Assembly: GCF_020782875.1 (NCBI RefSeq)
Contig: NZ_JAJGBN010000001.1
Location: 434,001 to 498,000 of the forward strand
Reading direction: 5' to 3'
Length of the DNA: 64,000 nt
Source of the DNA: Allomuricauda sp. M10
GTDB lineage: Bacteria; Bacteroidota; Bacteroidia; Flavobacteriales; Flavobacteriaceae
The notes below the pieces were generated by a model. The model had not been told where the DNA came from and ran no database searches. It was given only the letters and a program-made list of their open reading frames with translations. The translations under genes and the position numbers were made by a program. Below, one piece after another: positions 8,985-18,198 of this stretch (within the stretch, counting starts at the first letter, position 1; every line of letters starts with the position of its first letter).

Positions 8985-9635
8985 TCAGTCCTTGTTCTTC
9001 TTTTTCTTTTCCTTGTCGTAAGGGAATTTACGTGAAGCCGTCCTCATCATTCTATCAATGAGTTCGTTGGTGTTCTTGCCTGTCTTTTTGGTGATGCCGT
9101 TTTCGTATTTCCAAAGAAGCTTACCGGTATTGCCATCACTGATCTTGAGTCCGATTCTACCGTAATTGGCATCTCCACTGAAATAATCCATAAAACTGAA
9201 GTCGGTAGGAACTCCTTCGGAAAGCAAAATGTTCAGGTTCAAGTTGCCACTGATGATACCATCCACTTCCAATAGCTTACAAAGTTCTTGGGTAGTATAC
9301 GTGTCAATGTTGTTGTAGTCTATTCCGTTTTGGGCCAAGATGGCATTGGTGTTGTGGATGTTCTGAAAGTCCACATTGAATTTTTTCCTCTTTTTGCGAC
9401 GGGCAAAATAGGTTTCCAATGCATTTTGAACGGCATACCCTTCTTTTTTGGCCAAGACTTTCAATTCGTCATGGTCAACCGTTTGTTTTAGTTCAAGGTG
9501 TGCAATAAATGGAATGATGGCCAATATTTCATGGTCCTCGGTAAGCTCGTCAAACTTGGTGTTCTCATAAATGTTCTTTTGTGCCGAAACCATCACGCTG
9601 GCCAATAGAACAAAGACGAAGACAATTTTTTTCAT
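8985..9635 (-). CDS. hypothetical secreted protein
   Basis: 216 residues with a cleavable signal peptide (MKKIVFVFVLLASVMVSAQ, cut after AQ). The mature protein starts with an IPF-type strand (ILAIIPFIAHLELK), then a helix, TQELCKLLEVDGIISGNLNLN and a strand motif SDGNTGKLLWKYENG, ending in a lysine-rich tail. The order resembles periplasmic CsgG/GNA1162-like folds, in which a short-lived Cys residue and a DGxIxG segment recur, but I cannot assign a family with certainty. It converges with the cysteine desulfurase with no gap. A possible -7 box, TACTTTTG on the minus strand at 9718-9725, lies about 83 bases upstream of the ATG. Confidence 0.7.
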   Translation of the reverse strand: MKKIVFVFVLLASVMVSAQKNIYENTKFDELTEDHEILAIIPFIAHLELKQTVDHDELKVLAKKEGYAVQNALETYFARRKKRKKFNVDFQNIHNTNAILAQNGIDYNNIDTYTTQELCKLLEVDGIISGNLNLNILLSEGVPTDFSFMDYFSGDANYGRIGLKISDGNTGKLLWKYENGITKKTGKNTNELIDRMMRTASRKFPYDKEKKKKNKD

Positions 9636-9728
9636 CTAAAATGTATTAAACTAATCATGACCAAATAGTTGGTCCAATTGGTTTTTAATAACTGTTTGGT
9701 TGATTGATAAGCGATGGCAAAAGTACGG

Positions 9729-11420
9729 TTATTTCCTGAAAAAAGTGCTGGTAAAGGTGGTGGAGTTCCCCACGTTGTCCGTAACGGTTACTTTTAGTTC
9801 ACATTCGTTGGTGTTCAATATCTTATCGTCAAAATTATAGGTGATCGTGTTGGTCTTCGGTTCGTATTCCATCAAGATCCACTCGCCGTTCAAAGTGGCA
9901 CTGTAGGTATCTACGCCGCTTAGGTCGTCGTTGATGATCAAACTCAAATAGCTGTAATTGCTCAACCATTGCTTTTCCTTGAAATTTTTTGGGCGTATGG
10001 TAGGCGCAACACTGTCCTTCACTAGGGTATAGGTGCCCAAACTTCGGGTACGGGTGGTAAATGATCCATCCCTTTTATAGGTTTTGGAATAAGAGGGGCG
10101 ATTCTTGTCGTCCAAACGTGCAATGAACAATTGCTTTCTGTCTTCCAACGGATATTTGGAGGGATCAAAGCTGATGGTGAAATTTCGATGCGCCGACACG
10201 CTGTTATCGTGAATGGTAATGGTATCGTTCCCTTTTTTCAGGTCGATGTAAAAATCCTCGTAAAAGGTATTGGCCGGAAAATAGACTTTAGCTGCCCCTA
10301 AATCAAAATTGTTGGGCTTGTCGGCCAAAATGAAATCTTCAGTACGATCATCCTCTTTGGCCACTTTTTCCATTTCTTGCTTGCCTTCCACGGGGATGAC
10401 CAACTTGGTCAAATTACCTTCAATGTCAGAAATGAGCAGTTCCACTTGATAGGACATGCCTTCTTCAACATCGATCTTACCATTGTTATAGAGCGATTTG
10501 TAAATGTCAAGATGGTTGTAAGGTTCCTTGAAGCATTTTTGGATGCGTTGCCTGTTTTTGTAGAAATACGGATAATCGATCAAGGTGTTGATATATCTCG
10601 TTTCAGCAAATGAAAAGGTTTCAAAATCAAATTCGGAATAGACCCGGCCATTGACCGTCTGTTTAACCGAATACACTCCGTTTTGGTTGGCGGCCAAATC
10701 CTGACGGTCAAAACTGTTGATGCCAAAACCTATGGTTCCCAGAGCGGAAACTTTGTCGGCTAGTAAAGATCCATCGGGTTGTTTGGTGAAATTGATCTGC
10801 ACTGTTTTGGCACTTTGATTGATCAATGCACCTTCGGACAAGGGATATCCAAAGAGTCCCAATACGGTGGGATTTGTAGCGTCACGCACTTCATATCCAT
10901 AGAGCAACGGATTGGTGGGTCTTTCGGTCACACTACTGCGGATTTCGAAGTGTAGGTGAGGTCCGGCTGAACCACCAGTATTCCCTGAATAGGCAATTAC
11001 ACTGCCTTTGGTCACCTTCAATTCGCCATAATCGGGGAACATCTCCACCTCGTACGATTGTTTGCTGTATTGTACTTTTTTTACATACTCTTCCAGCTCA
11101 GGGCCGAATTTTTTAAGGTGACCGTACACCGAAGTATATCCATTGGGATGCGCCACATAGATGACCTTGCCATAACCCCAATGGGAAACCTGAATCCGAA
11201 CCACGGTGCCATCGGCCACGGCTAAAACCGGTAGGCCTTCCCTTTGTTGGGTCTTGATATCGATCCCCGAATGAAAATGATCCGAACGCAATTCACCAAA
11301 AGTTCCAGCTAAGATCAAAGGAATTTCCAAAGGTGACTGAAAGGCATCCTGAGGGTAATTATCTTGGGCAGCAATAATATTAAAAGATAGTAACAGAACG
11401 GTTAATATGTGGAAGCGCAT
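9729..11420 (-). CDS. M23 family metallopeptidase, secreted
   Basis: 563 residues with a signal peptide (MRFHILTVLLLSFNIIAAQ). The LytM/M23 domain lies at about residues 30-170: HSGIDIKTQ (first zinc ligands His and Asp) and GPHLHFEIR (HxH), together with GYGKVIYVAHPNGYTSVYGHL. Such enzymes cleave peptidoglycan cross-links or act as scaffolds for envelope complexes. The C-terminal 350 residues are beta-rich, with a final Ig-like section (DDLSGVDTYSATLNGEWI). It is a single gene between oppositely oriented neighbours. All zinc ligands seem present, so an active endopeptidase is likely. Confidence 0.92.
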   Translation of the reverse strand: MRFHILTVLLLSFNIIAAQDNYPQDAFQSPLEIPLILAGTFGELRSDHFHSGIDIKTQQREGLPVLAVADGTVVRIQVSHWGYGKVIYVAHPNGYTSVYGHLKKFGPELEEYVKKVQYSKQSYEVEMFPDYGELKVTKGSVIAYSGNTGGSAGPHLHFEIRSSVTERPTNPLLYGYEVRDATNPTVLGLFGYPLSEGALINQSAKTVQINFTKQPDGSLLADKVSALGTIGFGINSFDRQDLAANQNGVYSVKQTVNGRVYSEFDFETFSFAETRYINTLIDYPYFYKNRQRIQKCFKEPYNHLDIYKSLYNNGKIDVEEGMSYQVELLISDIEGNLTKLVIPVEGKQEMEKVAKEDDRTEDFILADKPNNFDLGAAKVYFPANTFYEDFYIDLKKGNDTITIHDNSVSAHRNFTISFDPSKYPLEDRKQLFIARLDDKNRPSYSKTYKRDGSFTTRTRSLGTYTLVKDSVAPTIRPKNFKEKQWLSNYSYLSLIINDDLSGVDTYSATLNGEWILMEYEPKTNTITYNFDDKILNTNECELKVTVTDNVGNSTTFTSTFFRK

Positions 11421-11585
11421 AGTGTCTTTTCTAATTACATACGAAAATAACCAATGTTTTGTTTTAAGAAAAAGGATTTGCCTTGGTTTGGACTTAAAGC
11501 ATTGCTTTAAGAATTAATCTAAAAAGTATTGCGAGGTTATCCTAGGATCGTTAACTTTGTGTAATACGTATTGTTGTTTGCATCT

Positions 11586-11876
11586 ATGAGCGAACTTGTT
11601 GAGATTGTGGATTCTTTGGAGAACAAGGTGAGCAAATTGCTGCACAAAATGGAGCTATTGCACAAGTCAAACACCAAGTTGAAAGAAGAATTGGACCTGG
11701 TTAGGGAAGAAAGCAAGCTCAAGGAAGAAGCTCTTGCAGAATGGGAAGAAAAGTATAATTCCCTGAAGATGGCGAACACAATGCTGGGTAGTAATGCTAG
11801 TAAAACTGAGGCTAAGCTCAAAATAAATACACTGATCCGCGAACTGGATGTTTGCATTGCCAAATTAGCGGATTAA
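11586..11876 (+). CDS. small coiled-coil protein preceding zapA
   Basis: 96 residues from the ATG at 11586, nearly all predicted helix with heptad spacing (SLENKVSKLLHKMELLHKSN, then ELDLVREESKLKEEALAEWE). There is no membrane segment. The next gene, zapA, starts 14 bases after its stop. By position and build it could be a ZapB-like partner for ZapA, helping to bundle or position FtsZ, but this is inference from context; the sequence itself shows only a coiled coil. A TTG at 11571 would add five residues. Confidence 0.8.
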   Translation: MSELVEIVDSLENKVSKLLHKMELLHKSNTKLKEELDLVREESKLKEEALAEWEEKYNSLKMANTMLGSNASKTEAKLKINTLIRELDVCIAKLAD

Positions 11877-11890
11877 CTTGTGCCAGAATT

Positions 11891-12184
11891 ATGGACGAGA
11901 AGCTCAAAATAAAGCTTTCCATTGCAGATAGGGTATATCCGTTAACGATAGACCCCAGGCAGGAAGAAGGTTTGCGTAAGGCCGCCAAAAACATTGAAAA
12001 CCTGGTGAAAAAGTTCGAACAGAACTATGCCGTCAGGGACAAACAAGATGTTTTGGCCATGTGTGCCTTGCAATTTGCTTCTAAAATTGAGCAAGGTGGA
12101 ATAGAAAGTTCTGAAAATAACGAGGCCGCCCTACAGCGACTCAAAGCATTGGACGAACTGGTATATTCAAAATTGGGGGAATAA
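11891..12184 (+). CDS. zapA: cell division protein ZapA
   Basis: 97 residues from the ATG at 11891 (an open frame extends 13 codons upstream but overlaps the previous gene). The N-terminal part KLKIKLSIADRVYPLTIDPRQEEGLRKAAKNI is the ZapA globular domain, followed by a helix ending near LDELVYSKLGE. ZapA binds and cross-links FtsZ filaments at mid-cell. The gene sits between a coiled-coil gene and a predicted 6S RNA, the same relative position as zapA and ssrS in many bacteria. Confidence 0.9.
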   Translation: MDEKLKIKLSIADRVYPLTIDPRQEEGLRKAAKNIENLVKKFEQNYAVRDKQDVLAMCALQFASKIEQGGIESSENNEAALQRLKALDELVYSKLGE

Positions 12185-12210
12185 GTTCTTTTAAATAAAA
12201 TATTGTTACT

Positions 12211-12383
12211 GCCCACATTGGTAAATATTTTTTGACAAACTCAACGCTATTATAATTCAAGAGGGTGAGTTTGGGTTGTAAAAGCAGGCCCTACTTGCAT
12301 AGGGATCCTTGATCAGCCTGGTAGCCCTAAACCTGTAATATGGAGTTTGTACAAAACTTCGGTCAATGTGGGCTTTTTTTTTT
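12211..12383 (+). ncRNA. ssrS: predicted 6S RNA (6S-Flavo/Flavo-1 type)
   Basis: The 217-base gap between zapA and rny holds a structured RNA. GCCCACATTG (12211-12220) is a perfect reverse complement of CAATGTGGGC (12364-12373), directly followed by ten T residues, so one long-range helix closes the RNA and doubles as terminator. Inside, GTTTGGG can pair with CCCTAAAC, CAGGC with GCCTG, and CCCTA with TAGGG as a terminal hairpin, leaving internal bulges. A rod of about 170 nt with a large central bubble is the build of 6S RNA, which binds sigma-70-type RNA polymerase in stationary phase. I recall that Flavobacteriia 6S RNA is encoded between zapA and rny. The exact 5' end is uncertain. Confidence 0.75.
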
Positions 12384-12401
12384 AACTAAACACTATCAAA
12401 C

Positions 12402-13973
12402 ATGGATACTATCATATTTATAATCGTAGCAGCTGTTGTAGGGCTGGCGATAGGATTCGCAATTGCCAAGATGATGGAGAAGGGCAAAGCATCCAAAACC
12501 ATAGCCAACGCCAAAAAAGAGGCGGCGGATATCATCAAAGAAGCCAATAAAGAAGGGGAGACCATTAAAAAGGATAAGATTTTTCAGGCTAAGGAAAAGT
12601 TTTTGGAACTGAAGGCAGAGCATGAAAAGGTCATCATCCACAAGGATAAAAAAATAGCGGAGGCCGAAAAGCGTACCCGTGACAAAGAATCGCAAGTAAG
12701 CAGCGAATTGGCCAAGAACAAAAAGCTGAGCGATCAACTTCAAGAACAGATCAAGGAAGTGGATTATAAAAGCGAGATCCTTGACAAGAAACAATCCGAA
12801 CTCGAAAAACTGCACAAAAGCCAGGTGCAACAGTTAGAGGTAATTTCCGGACTTTCCGCCGAAGAGGCCAAAAGCCAGTTGTTGGAATCCCTGAAAGAAA
12901 CTGCAAAGTCGGATGCCATGACCTACTTGCAGAACACTTTGGAAGAAGCAAAGCTTACCGCACAACAGGAGGCCAGAAAAATTGTAATCAATACCATCCA
13001 ACGTATCGGTACCGAAGAGGCAGTGGAGAACTGCGTGTCAGTTTTCAACTTGGAATCGGATGACGTGAAAGGACGCATCATCGGTCGAGAAGGTAGGAAC
13101 ATCCGTGCCCTGGAAGCGGCAACCGGTGTGGAAATCATTGTGGATGATACCCCTGAGGCTATTATCCTTTCTTGTTTTGATTCGGTTAGAAGAGAAGTAG
13201 CCCGTCTTTCATTGCACAGATTGGTGACCGACGGTCGTATTCACCCTGCCCGAATTGAAGAAGTGGTGAAAAAGACCGAAAAGCAGATCAACGAGGAGAT
13301 TGCGGAAATTGGTAAACGTACCGTAATTGATTTGGGGATTCATGGACTGCACCCAGAATTGATCAAAGCCGTAGGCCGAATGAAGTATCGTTCCTCATAC
13401 GGACAAAACTTGTTGCAGCACTCTAGGGAGGTTGCAAAGCTTTGCGGCGTAATGGCTGCCGAATTGGGACTTAATCCTAAACTGGCCAAACGTGCTGGAC
13501 TGTTGCATGATATTGGTAAAGTACCTATGGCCGAAGTGGAAGTGGAAACCCCGCACGCCATCTTGGGTATGCAATGGGCTGAAAAATTCGGTGAGAAGAA
13601 AGAAGTTTGCAACGCCATTGGTGCCCACCACGATGAAATTGAAATGTCTACCCTGCTTGCCCCGATCGTTCAAGTATGTGATGCCATTAGTGGTGCGCGT
13701 CCAGGAGCAAGAAGACAGGTTTTGGATTCCTATATCCAACGTTTGAAAGATTTGGAAGATATTGCCTTCGGGTTCCACGGTGTACAAAAAGCATACGCTA
13801 TCCAAGCGGGTAGGGAACTTCGTGTGATAGTGGAAAGCGAAAAGGTAAGCGACGACAAAGCAGCTGAACTATCCTTTGAAATTTCCCAAAAAATTCAAAC
13901 GGATATGACTTATCCTGGACAGGTCAAGGTAACCGTTATTCGTGAGACCAGGGCCGTAAACGTAGCCAAATAA
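12402..13973 (+). CDS. rny: ribonuclease Y
   Basis: A membrane-anchored endoribonuclease that starts mRNA decay. The 523 residues show an N-terminal membrane helix ([19 protein letters not shown]), a long coiled coil (to about 200), a KH domain ([19 protein letters not shown]) and an HD domain with LLHDIGKVP and GAHHDEIE for metal binding. This is the standard order and length. It starts 18 bases after the T-run of the predicted 6S RNA, so it may be transcribed by read-through or from its own promoter. Its stop codon lies inside a hairpin shared with the convergent gene. Confidence 0.96.
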   Translation: MDTIIFIIVAAVVGLAIGFAIAKMMEKGKASKTIANAKKEAADIIKEANKEGETIKKDKIFQAKEKFLELKAEHEKVIIHKDKKIAEAEKRTRDKESQVSSELAKNKKLSDQLQEQIKEVDYKSEILDKKQSELEKLHKSQVQQLEVISGLSAEEAKSQLLESLKETAKSDAMTYLQNTLEEAKLTAQQEARKIVINTIQRIGTEEAVENCVSVFNLESDDVKGRIIGREGRNIRALEAATGVEIIVDDTPEAIILSCFDSVRREVARLSLHRLVTDGRIHPARIEEVVKKTEKQINEEIAEIGKRTVIDLGIHGLHPELIKAVGRMKYRSSYGQNLLQHSREVAKLCGVMAAELGLNPKLAKRAGLLHDIGKVPMAEVEVETPHAILGMQWAEKFGEKKEVCNAIGAHHDEIEMSTLLAPIVQVCDAISGARPGARRQVLDSYIQRLKDLEDIAFGFHGVQKAYAIQAGRELRVIVESEKVSDDKAAELSFEISQKIQTDMTYPGQVKVTVIRETRAVNVAK

Positions 13974-13990
13974 GGGATTTCTTAATTGGC
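13965..13990. terminator. hairpin between convergent rny and the repeat-protein gene
   Basis: GCCAAATAAG (13965-13974) pairs with CTTAATTGGC (13981-13990) around a six-base loop with one mismatch, so a nine-pair stem contains the stop codons of both convergent genes. There is no strong T-run on either side, so it is a possible bidirectional end signal or an mRNA 3'-protecting stem rather than a classic intrinsic terminator. Confidence 0.4.
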
Positions 13991-15235
13991 ATTGTCAATG
14001 ATCCAATCCAGGGGAATATCAGTATAGTTGCTTTTTGATCGGTTTGATTCATGGCTTGATCCATCTGACATGACCACGAACCACATATCGTTACCATAAG
14101 CTACTGTAGTGATTTTATAACCTTTGTCGGATTGTTCCCTGATCCAATCAATTGGGTACTCGTACTGGGTCTTCCAGGTTTGTAATCCTAAGTTGGAACC
14201 AGCGCTCATGCTCAAGGCCCACAACCCATTGCCATAGGCCACAGAGGTGATGGAGTAGCCTTCGTTCCAGTTTTCGGTAATCCAATCCTTGGGAATGTCA
14301 TAGCTGGTTTTCCACCTTTGGGCCGTGTATCCAATATTTTTATCCATGACCACATACCAATTGCCGCCACCGCAGGCAATTTCGGTAATGTAGTAATAAT
14401 CGTTCCATTTGGTGGTGACCCAATCCTTGGGGAAAACATCGGACTTTTGCCAAGATTGCGGCCCCATTCCATAGGCCTTGCTCATGACCACTATAAAGGT
14501 GCTTTTGTAGGTGTTGTACTCCACGGCAGTAATAAAATAACCCAAATCCCATTGTGCCTTGATCCAATCATTAGGGTAGATGGTAGATTCCTTTATTTTT
14601 TGTTCCGAATAGGCCTTGGTTCCCAAGTAACTCATTGCAACCGACCAAAGTGGGGTGTCGTACTCTTGGTCCATGCCCATGGCTATGGAGGTAACAGCTG
14701 TATTGCTGGTGGTATATTCCACTTCACCCTTGTTAATGTATGTCAACAGTTTGAACAAAAGTTCATCTTCATTATAGTAATCGTCCAGGTATCCTTTGGT
14801 AAGCGCATCAGGATTCAACTTGACCCAATACAACATGGGTTTCATGTATAGGGTAATGTCATTCCCTCCTAAGCCATTGTCATCCACAGTATAAGCTTCA
14901 AAGTTGTTATTGCCCAAAATCTTTACGTAGAAATTGTCAGCGGAATAGCTGGAACCCTCTGGGCCCCTTACAATGAATGCCTCACTGCCGTTCAAGTATT
15001 CGTCCTGAGTGCCATCGGCCTTGGTGAAGTTTTCATACTTACATAAAAAACCGGCCAATTTATCCGCTCCATTGGCATAATATTTCACTCGTACAATGGC
15101 CTGGTCTTCTTCATAAAAGATAACGAGTGCCGTATATTTCACTTCCCCACTGATCCAACTGGTTTCATAGTATTCTTGGGCTCTCACGAGCAAGGAGCTA
15201 CTTAGGAATACGAAAAGTAAAATGATGTTTTTCAT
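13982..15235 (-). CDS. secreted repeat protein with DUF7477-like repeats
   Basis: From the ATG at 15235 the product has 417 residues and a signal peptide (MKNIILLFVFLSSSLLVRAQ). An upstream in-frame start at 15298 would bury this signal and is rejected. The first half is beta-rich with ETSWISGEVKYTALVIFYEE. The second half holds four clear repeats of about 47 residues, each opening with a DWI or DWV segment, then GYxITxVAYGNxxWxVVMS, with a weaker copy before. These resemble the C-terminal repeats of plant casein-kinase-I-like (MLK) proteins, annotated as DUF7477 as I recall. No catalytic motif is visible. A beta-propeller or carbohydrate/protein-binding surface is possible. Confidence 0.75.
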   Translation of the reverse strand: MKNIILLFVFLSSSLLVRAQEYYETSWISGEVKYTALVIFYEEDQAIVRVKYYANGADKLAGFLCKYENFTKADGTQDEYLNGSEAFIVRGPEGSSYSADNFYVKILGNNNFEAYTVDDNGLGGNDITLYMKPMLYWVKLNPDALTKGYLDDYYNEDELLFKLLTYINKGEVEYTTSNTAVTSIAMGMDQEYDTPLWSVAMSYLGTKAYSEQKIKESTIYPNDWIKAQWDLGYFITAVEYNTYKSTFIVVMSKAYGMGPQSWQKSDVFPKDWVTTKWNDYYYITEIACGGGNWYVVMDKNIGYTAQRWKTSYDIPKDWITENWNEGYSITSVAYGNGLWALSMSAGSNLGLQTWKTQYEYPIDWIREQSDKGYKITTVAYGNDMWFVVMSDGSSHESNRSKSNYTDIPLDWIIDNAN

Positions 15236-15478
15236 AATCGGGGGTACTTGGTTGGTTATTTGGTATTCAAAATTGATTTTTTTAACAGAGTTAGACAAAA
15301 AAATGGGGTGTATTGTTAAAAATAGTGCGTGTATATGCTTTTTTTATACATGGCTGTTGAGAAAAGGGAAATCTCAAGTTTCATTTTGACATGTTTGCCG
15401 TGCTTGCAGATGACAATTATCATACTTTACCTAAGGTAATCAAGGTAACTTCATAGATGGATTTTAAATGCAGCGAAG

Positions 15479-15901
15479 ATGAAAAATGATGTTCCTGTTT
15501 CCGAAATTATGACCAAAAAATTGGTCACTTTAAAGACCACCGATGACTTGGTCACGGCAGAGCGGTTGTTCAAAAAGCATCACATCAGGCATATCCCTGT
15601 GGTGAAAGGAGATTCCATCAAAGGGATGTTGAGCTATACCGATCTTTTGCGGATCAGTTTCGCGGATGCCATTGATGAGCATGAAGAATATGTGGATACC
15701 ATTGTGTACAACATGTTCTCCATTCCTCAAGTTATGGCCAATGATGTGGTAAGTGTATCTTCGGATACTAGCATTAAAGATGTGGCCAAACTATTGGCCA
15801 CAAAGGAATTTCATGCTTTGCCCATTGTGGATGATGGAAAACTTGTGGGTATTGTGACCACAACGGATCTGATCAAGTATCTTTTAAAATTGTACAAATA
15901 G
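15479..15901 (+). CDS. CBS-domain protein
   Basis: 140 residues made of two CBS motifs: VSEIMTKKLVTLKTTDDLVTAERLF with HIRHIPVVKGDSIKGMLSYTDLL, and VMANDVVSVSSDTSIKDVAKLL with FHALPIVDDGKLVGIVTTTDLIKYL. A pair forms one Bateman module that binds adenine nucleotides or related ligands and acts as a sensor. No effector domain is fused, and the neighbours give no hint of the partner. It stands alone, with a 180-base gap upstream in which I see no further feature. Confidence 0.9.
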   Translation: MKNDVPVSEIMTKKLVTLKTTDDLVTAERLFKKHHIRHIPVVKGDSIKGMLSYTDLLRISFADAIDEHEEYVDTIVYNMFSIPQVMANDVVSVSSDTSIKDVAKLLATKEFHALPIVDDGKLVGIVTTTDLIKYLLKLYK

Positions 15902-15939
15902 GATAACCGGTCTCAAATTGGGTTCGAGAGACCTATCCT
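15900..15939 (+). terminator. hairpin downstream of the CBS gene
   Basis: AGGATA (15900-15905) pairs with TATCCT (15934-15939) and GGTCTC (15909-15914) with GAGACC (15928-15933), leaving a three-base bulge and a 13-base loop. It overlaps the CBS stop codon and lies before the convergent DUF349 gene. A weak T-rich stretch follows (GTTTC), so it is a probable but not ideal terminator. Confidence 0.45.
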
Positions 15940-15987
15940 GTTTCAAGATTAAAAAAGGTCAAAGTTTGAACGGAAAAAGTTGGATTG

Positions 15988-18054
15988 TTATTCCTCTTCG
16001 CTGCTATCTTCCTCTTCTTCGGCTTCCTTGTTCAATTTATGCTCAAGGATGTTGAGTTTTTTCAGCTTTTCTTTCCAGGTCTGCAAAGCTTCTTTTTGCC
16101 TATCGATGTTTTTGATCACTTCTTTTACCAAAGGATTGTCCTCTGAATCCCCTGAGAAAAATTGTAGGTTGTTCTCCAACTGACGGATTTCGGATTTGCT
16201 CTCATCAATTTTACGCTTGATGAAGACCCTTTCGTTGCCTATGGCATAGTTGTCTTCGGTTTTGGCCAGCTCCTGTACCTTGTTGCCATATTTAAGCAGT
16301 TCGGACTCATGTCTGCCTACTCCAAGTTTTTTAAGGAGGGCATCCACAATTTTATTAAACTTTCCGTTGATGTGCTTTTTGTTGTAGGGAATCCTGCCGT
16401 ATTGTTTCCACTCGGACAAAAATTCTTTGATGGCCTCTAGGTCTTTCTTCTTGTCCCCACTTAGCTGAAATTCTTTCAAGCGCTCCAAACAAGCATTTTT
16501 CTTATCGAAGTTCTCGTATTCCTCCTTTTGGGCGTCGTTCTTGTCGGAATGCAAACGATCAAAATAATGGTTGCACGCTTCCTTGAACTCGTTCCAGATC
16601 TTGTCTGAATATTTTCGGGGCACATGGCCAATTTTTTTCCATTCGTTTTGGATGCGTTTCATTTCGGGAGTGGCCATTGCATAGTCGTCACTGTCCTTTA
16701 GGGCAAGGGCGCGGTCCAACAATTCCTTTTTCTTTTCAAGATTGGTTTGTTGATCTTTTTTCTGTCCTTTGTAGAAGGAGTTCTTGCTTCTGTTGAATTT
16801 GCGAACGGCTTCTTTAAAGTGGCTCCAGGTTTCCTCGTTCACTTTTTGCGGAACTTTTCCAGCTTTGAAAAAAGCATCCCTCAATTCCTCAACGTCTTTG
16901 ATCTGTTTTTGGATACCTCGGTGGTTTTCAGCTACATGCTCGGCAATGTTGGCAATCTTGGCAATGATTTCCAGTTTTTTCTCCAGGTTCTTTTCAAAAT
17001 CCTTTTCCAGCTCCATAAAATGCTCCTGCCTGCGCTGGTGCATGGCCTTGGTGGCATTGCTGAATCGTTCCCAGATTTCTTCCCTATGCTCTTTGTCCAC
17101 AGGCCCAATGTCCTCTTTCCAGATTTTGTGCAAGGTCTGAAGTTCGCGGAACGCTTTGCTCAAATCCGGCTCATTGGCCAAAGCCTCTGCACGGTCCACC
17201 AACTTTTGTTTTTCTTCCAGATTGTGTTTGAAATCGAGGTCGCGGAGTTCCCGGTTCAAATGGAGAAAATCATAGAAGATTTCCATGTGATGGTGGTAGG
17301 TGCGCCAAACATCGTTATAGTTGGTACGGGGAATGGGCCCTGCATTTTTCCAACGTTCCTGAAGATCCTTAAAATTGTTGTAGGTGGTGTTGATATCCTC
17401 TTCAACATCGATCAGTCCCTTCAATTCCTCAATGATCTGCAACCTGTTGTGCAGATTGTTCTTGAGGTTTTGTTCCAATTGCTTGTAGTAGTGGTCACGT
17501 TTTTCGCGGTATTCTGAATACACCTCGTTAAACTGTCGTTTGGCGACCGAGTTGTATCTGAAATCGATTTCGTTACCACCGTTAGCAACAAATTCTTCTT
17601 TTTTGTGTTCGATAAACTCTTGAAACTTTTGATCGAACTCATATTTTATGCCACTAACGTGTCTGCCAATGGCCTGTACTTTTTCGTTTTTGACCAATCG
17701 CTGAAGTTCCCCAACCAAGTTTTCAAGAGGCATGGAGTGGTAGTCCAGCATGGGGATGTAATGTCGTTTTTCATTTTCGGCATCCTCCGCATCCTCTGCA
17801 TTGGACTCGTCTATTTCATCAATGGCATCGTCTGATTCCTTGTTCGGTTCAGGTGGATTACTGGAGGTTGCTTCGGATTTTGTCTCCTTGCTTTCTGCCG
17901 TTTCAGATGTTGTATTTTCATTTTGTTCAGGCAAGGCATCTTCGGACACAATTGGTTCGGAATTGGGGCTTTCCTCCAAATGTGTGTTTAAATTGTCCGA
18001 TGTCTGCTCCTTCCCACCTTCAGCTTGCTGAAGTTTGCGTTCATTTTCCTGCAT
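15988..18054 (-). CDS. DUF349 repeat protein
   Basis: 688 residues from the ATG at 18054; the open frame continues 45 codons upstream with a less plausible sequence that overlaps the 5' region. Residues about 10-110 are acidic and Ser/Glu-rich, probably disordered. The rest is a series of DUF349 helical repeats of about 70 residues, recognisable by their recurring W-x-x-x-G-x-V/I-P motif (ERWKNAGPIPRTNYNDVW, NEWKKIGHVPRKYSDKIW, SEWKQYGRIPYNKKHI). The C-terminus is a coiled coil ending in acidic residues. DUF349 proteins have no firmly known role. The neighbouring aroE is in the same direction. Confidence 0.85.
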   Translation of the reverse strand: MQENERKLQQAEGGKEQTSDNLNTHLEESPNSEPIVSEDALPEQNENTTSETAESKETKSEATSSNPPEPNKESDDAIDEIDESNAEDAEDAENEKRHYIPMLDYHSMPLENLVGELQRLVKNEKVQAIGRHVSGIKYEFDQKFQEFIEHKKEEFVANGGNEIDFRYNSVAKRQFNEVYSEYREKRDHYYKQLEQNLKNNLHNRLQIIEELKGLIDVEEDINTTYNNFKDLQERWKNAGPIPRTNYNDVWRTYHHHMEIFYDFLHLNRELRDLDFKHNLEEKQKLVDRAEALANEPDLSKAFRELQTLHKIWKEDIGPVDKEHREEIWERFSNATKAMHQRRQEHFMELEKDFEKNLEKKLEIIAKIANIAEHVAENHRGIQKQIKDVEELRDAFFKAGKVPQKVNEETWSHFKEAVRKFNRSKNSFYKGQKKDQQTNLEKKKELLDRALALKDSDDYAMATPEMKRIQNEWKKIGHVPRKYSDKIWNEFKEACNHYFDRLHSDKNDAQKEEYENFDKKNACLERLKEFQLSGDKKKDLEAIKEFLSEWKQYGRIPYNKKHINGKFNKIVDALLKKLGVGRHESELLKYGNKVQELAKTEDNYAIGNERVFIKRKIDESKSEIRQLENNLQFFSGDSEDNPLVKEVIKNIDRQKEALQTWKEKLKKLNILEHKLNKEAEEEEDSSEEE

Positions 18055-18198
18055 TAGTAGTCTCTTTTCCTGTTGATTGATGGTATTCTTTAGCCAATTT
18101 AACAAAATTAAACCGTCTAATTGCAAAAGTATCGATTCTTCTTTTGCAGCGTAATTGGGATGTACGGATTGGGCCAATCCCTTTATCAATCGTGCTTT

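Noticed and set aside
12232..12256. TTGACA and TATAAT inside the 6S RNA region look like a classical sigma-70 promoter
   Set aside because: The spacer is only 13 bases, Bacteroidota use a different consensus, and the outer helix requires transcription from upstream of it.
16747..17517. A 256-codon open frame on the plus strand opposite the DUF349 gene
   Set aside because: It is antisense to a clear repeat protein, is rich in Phe/Leu/Val as expected from complementing charged helices, and has no family motif.
18055..18189. N-terminal extension of the DUF349 protein
   Set aside because: The extra 45 residues are unlike the family, and the ATG at 18054 opens the typical acidic leader.
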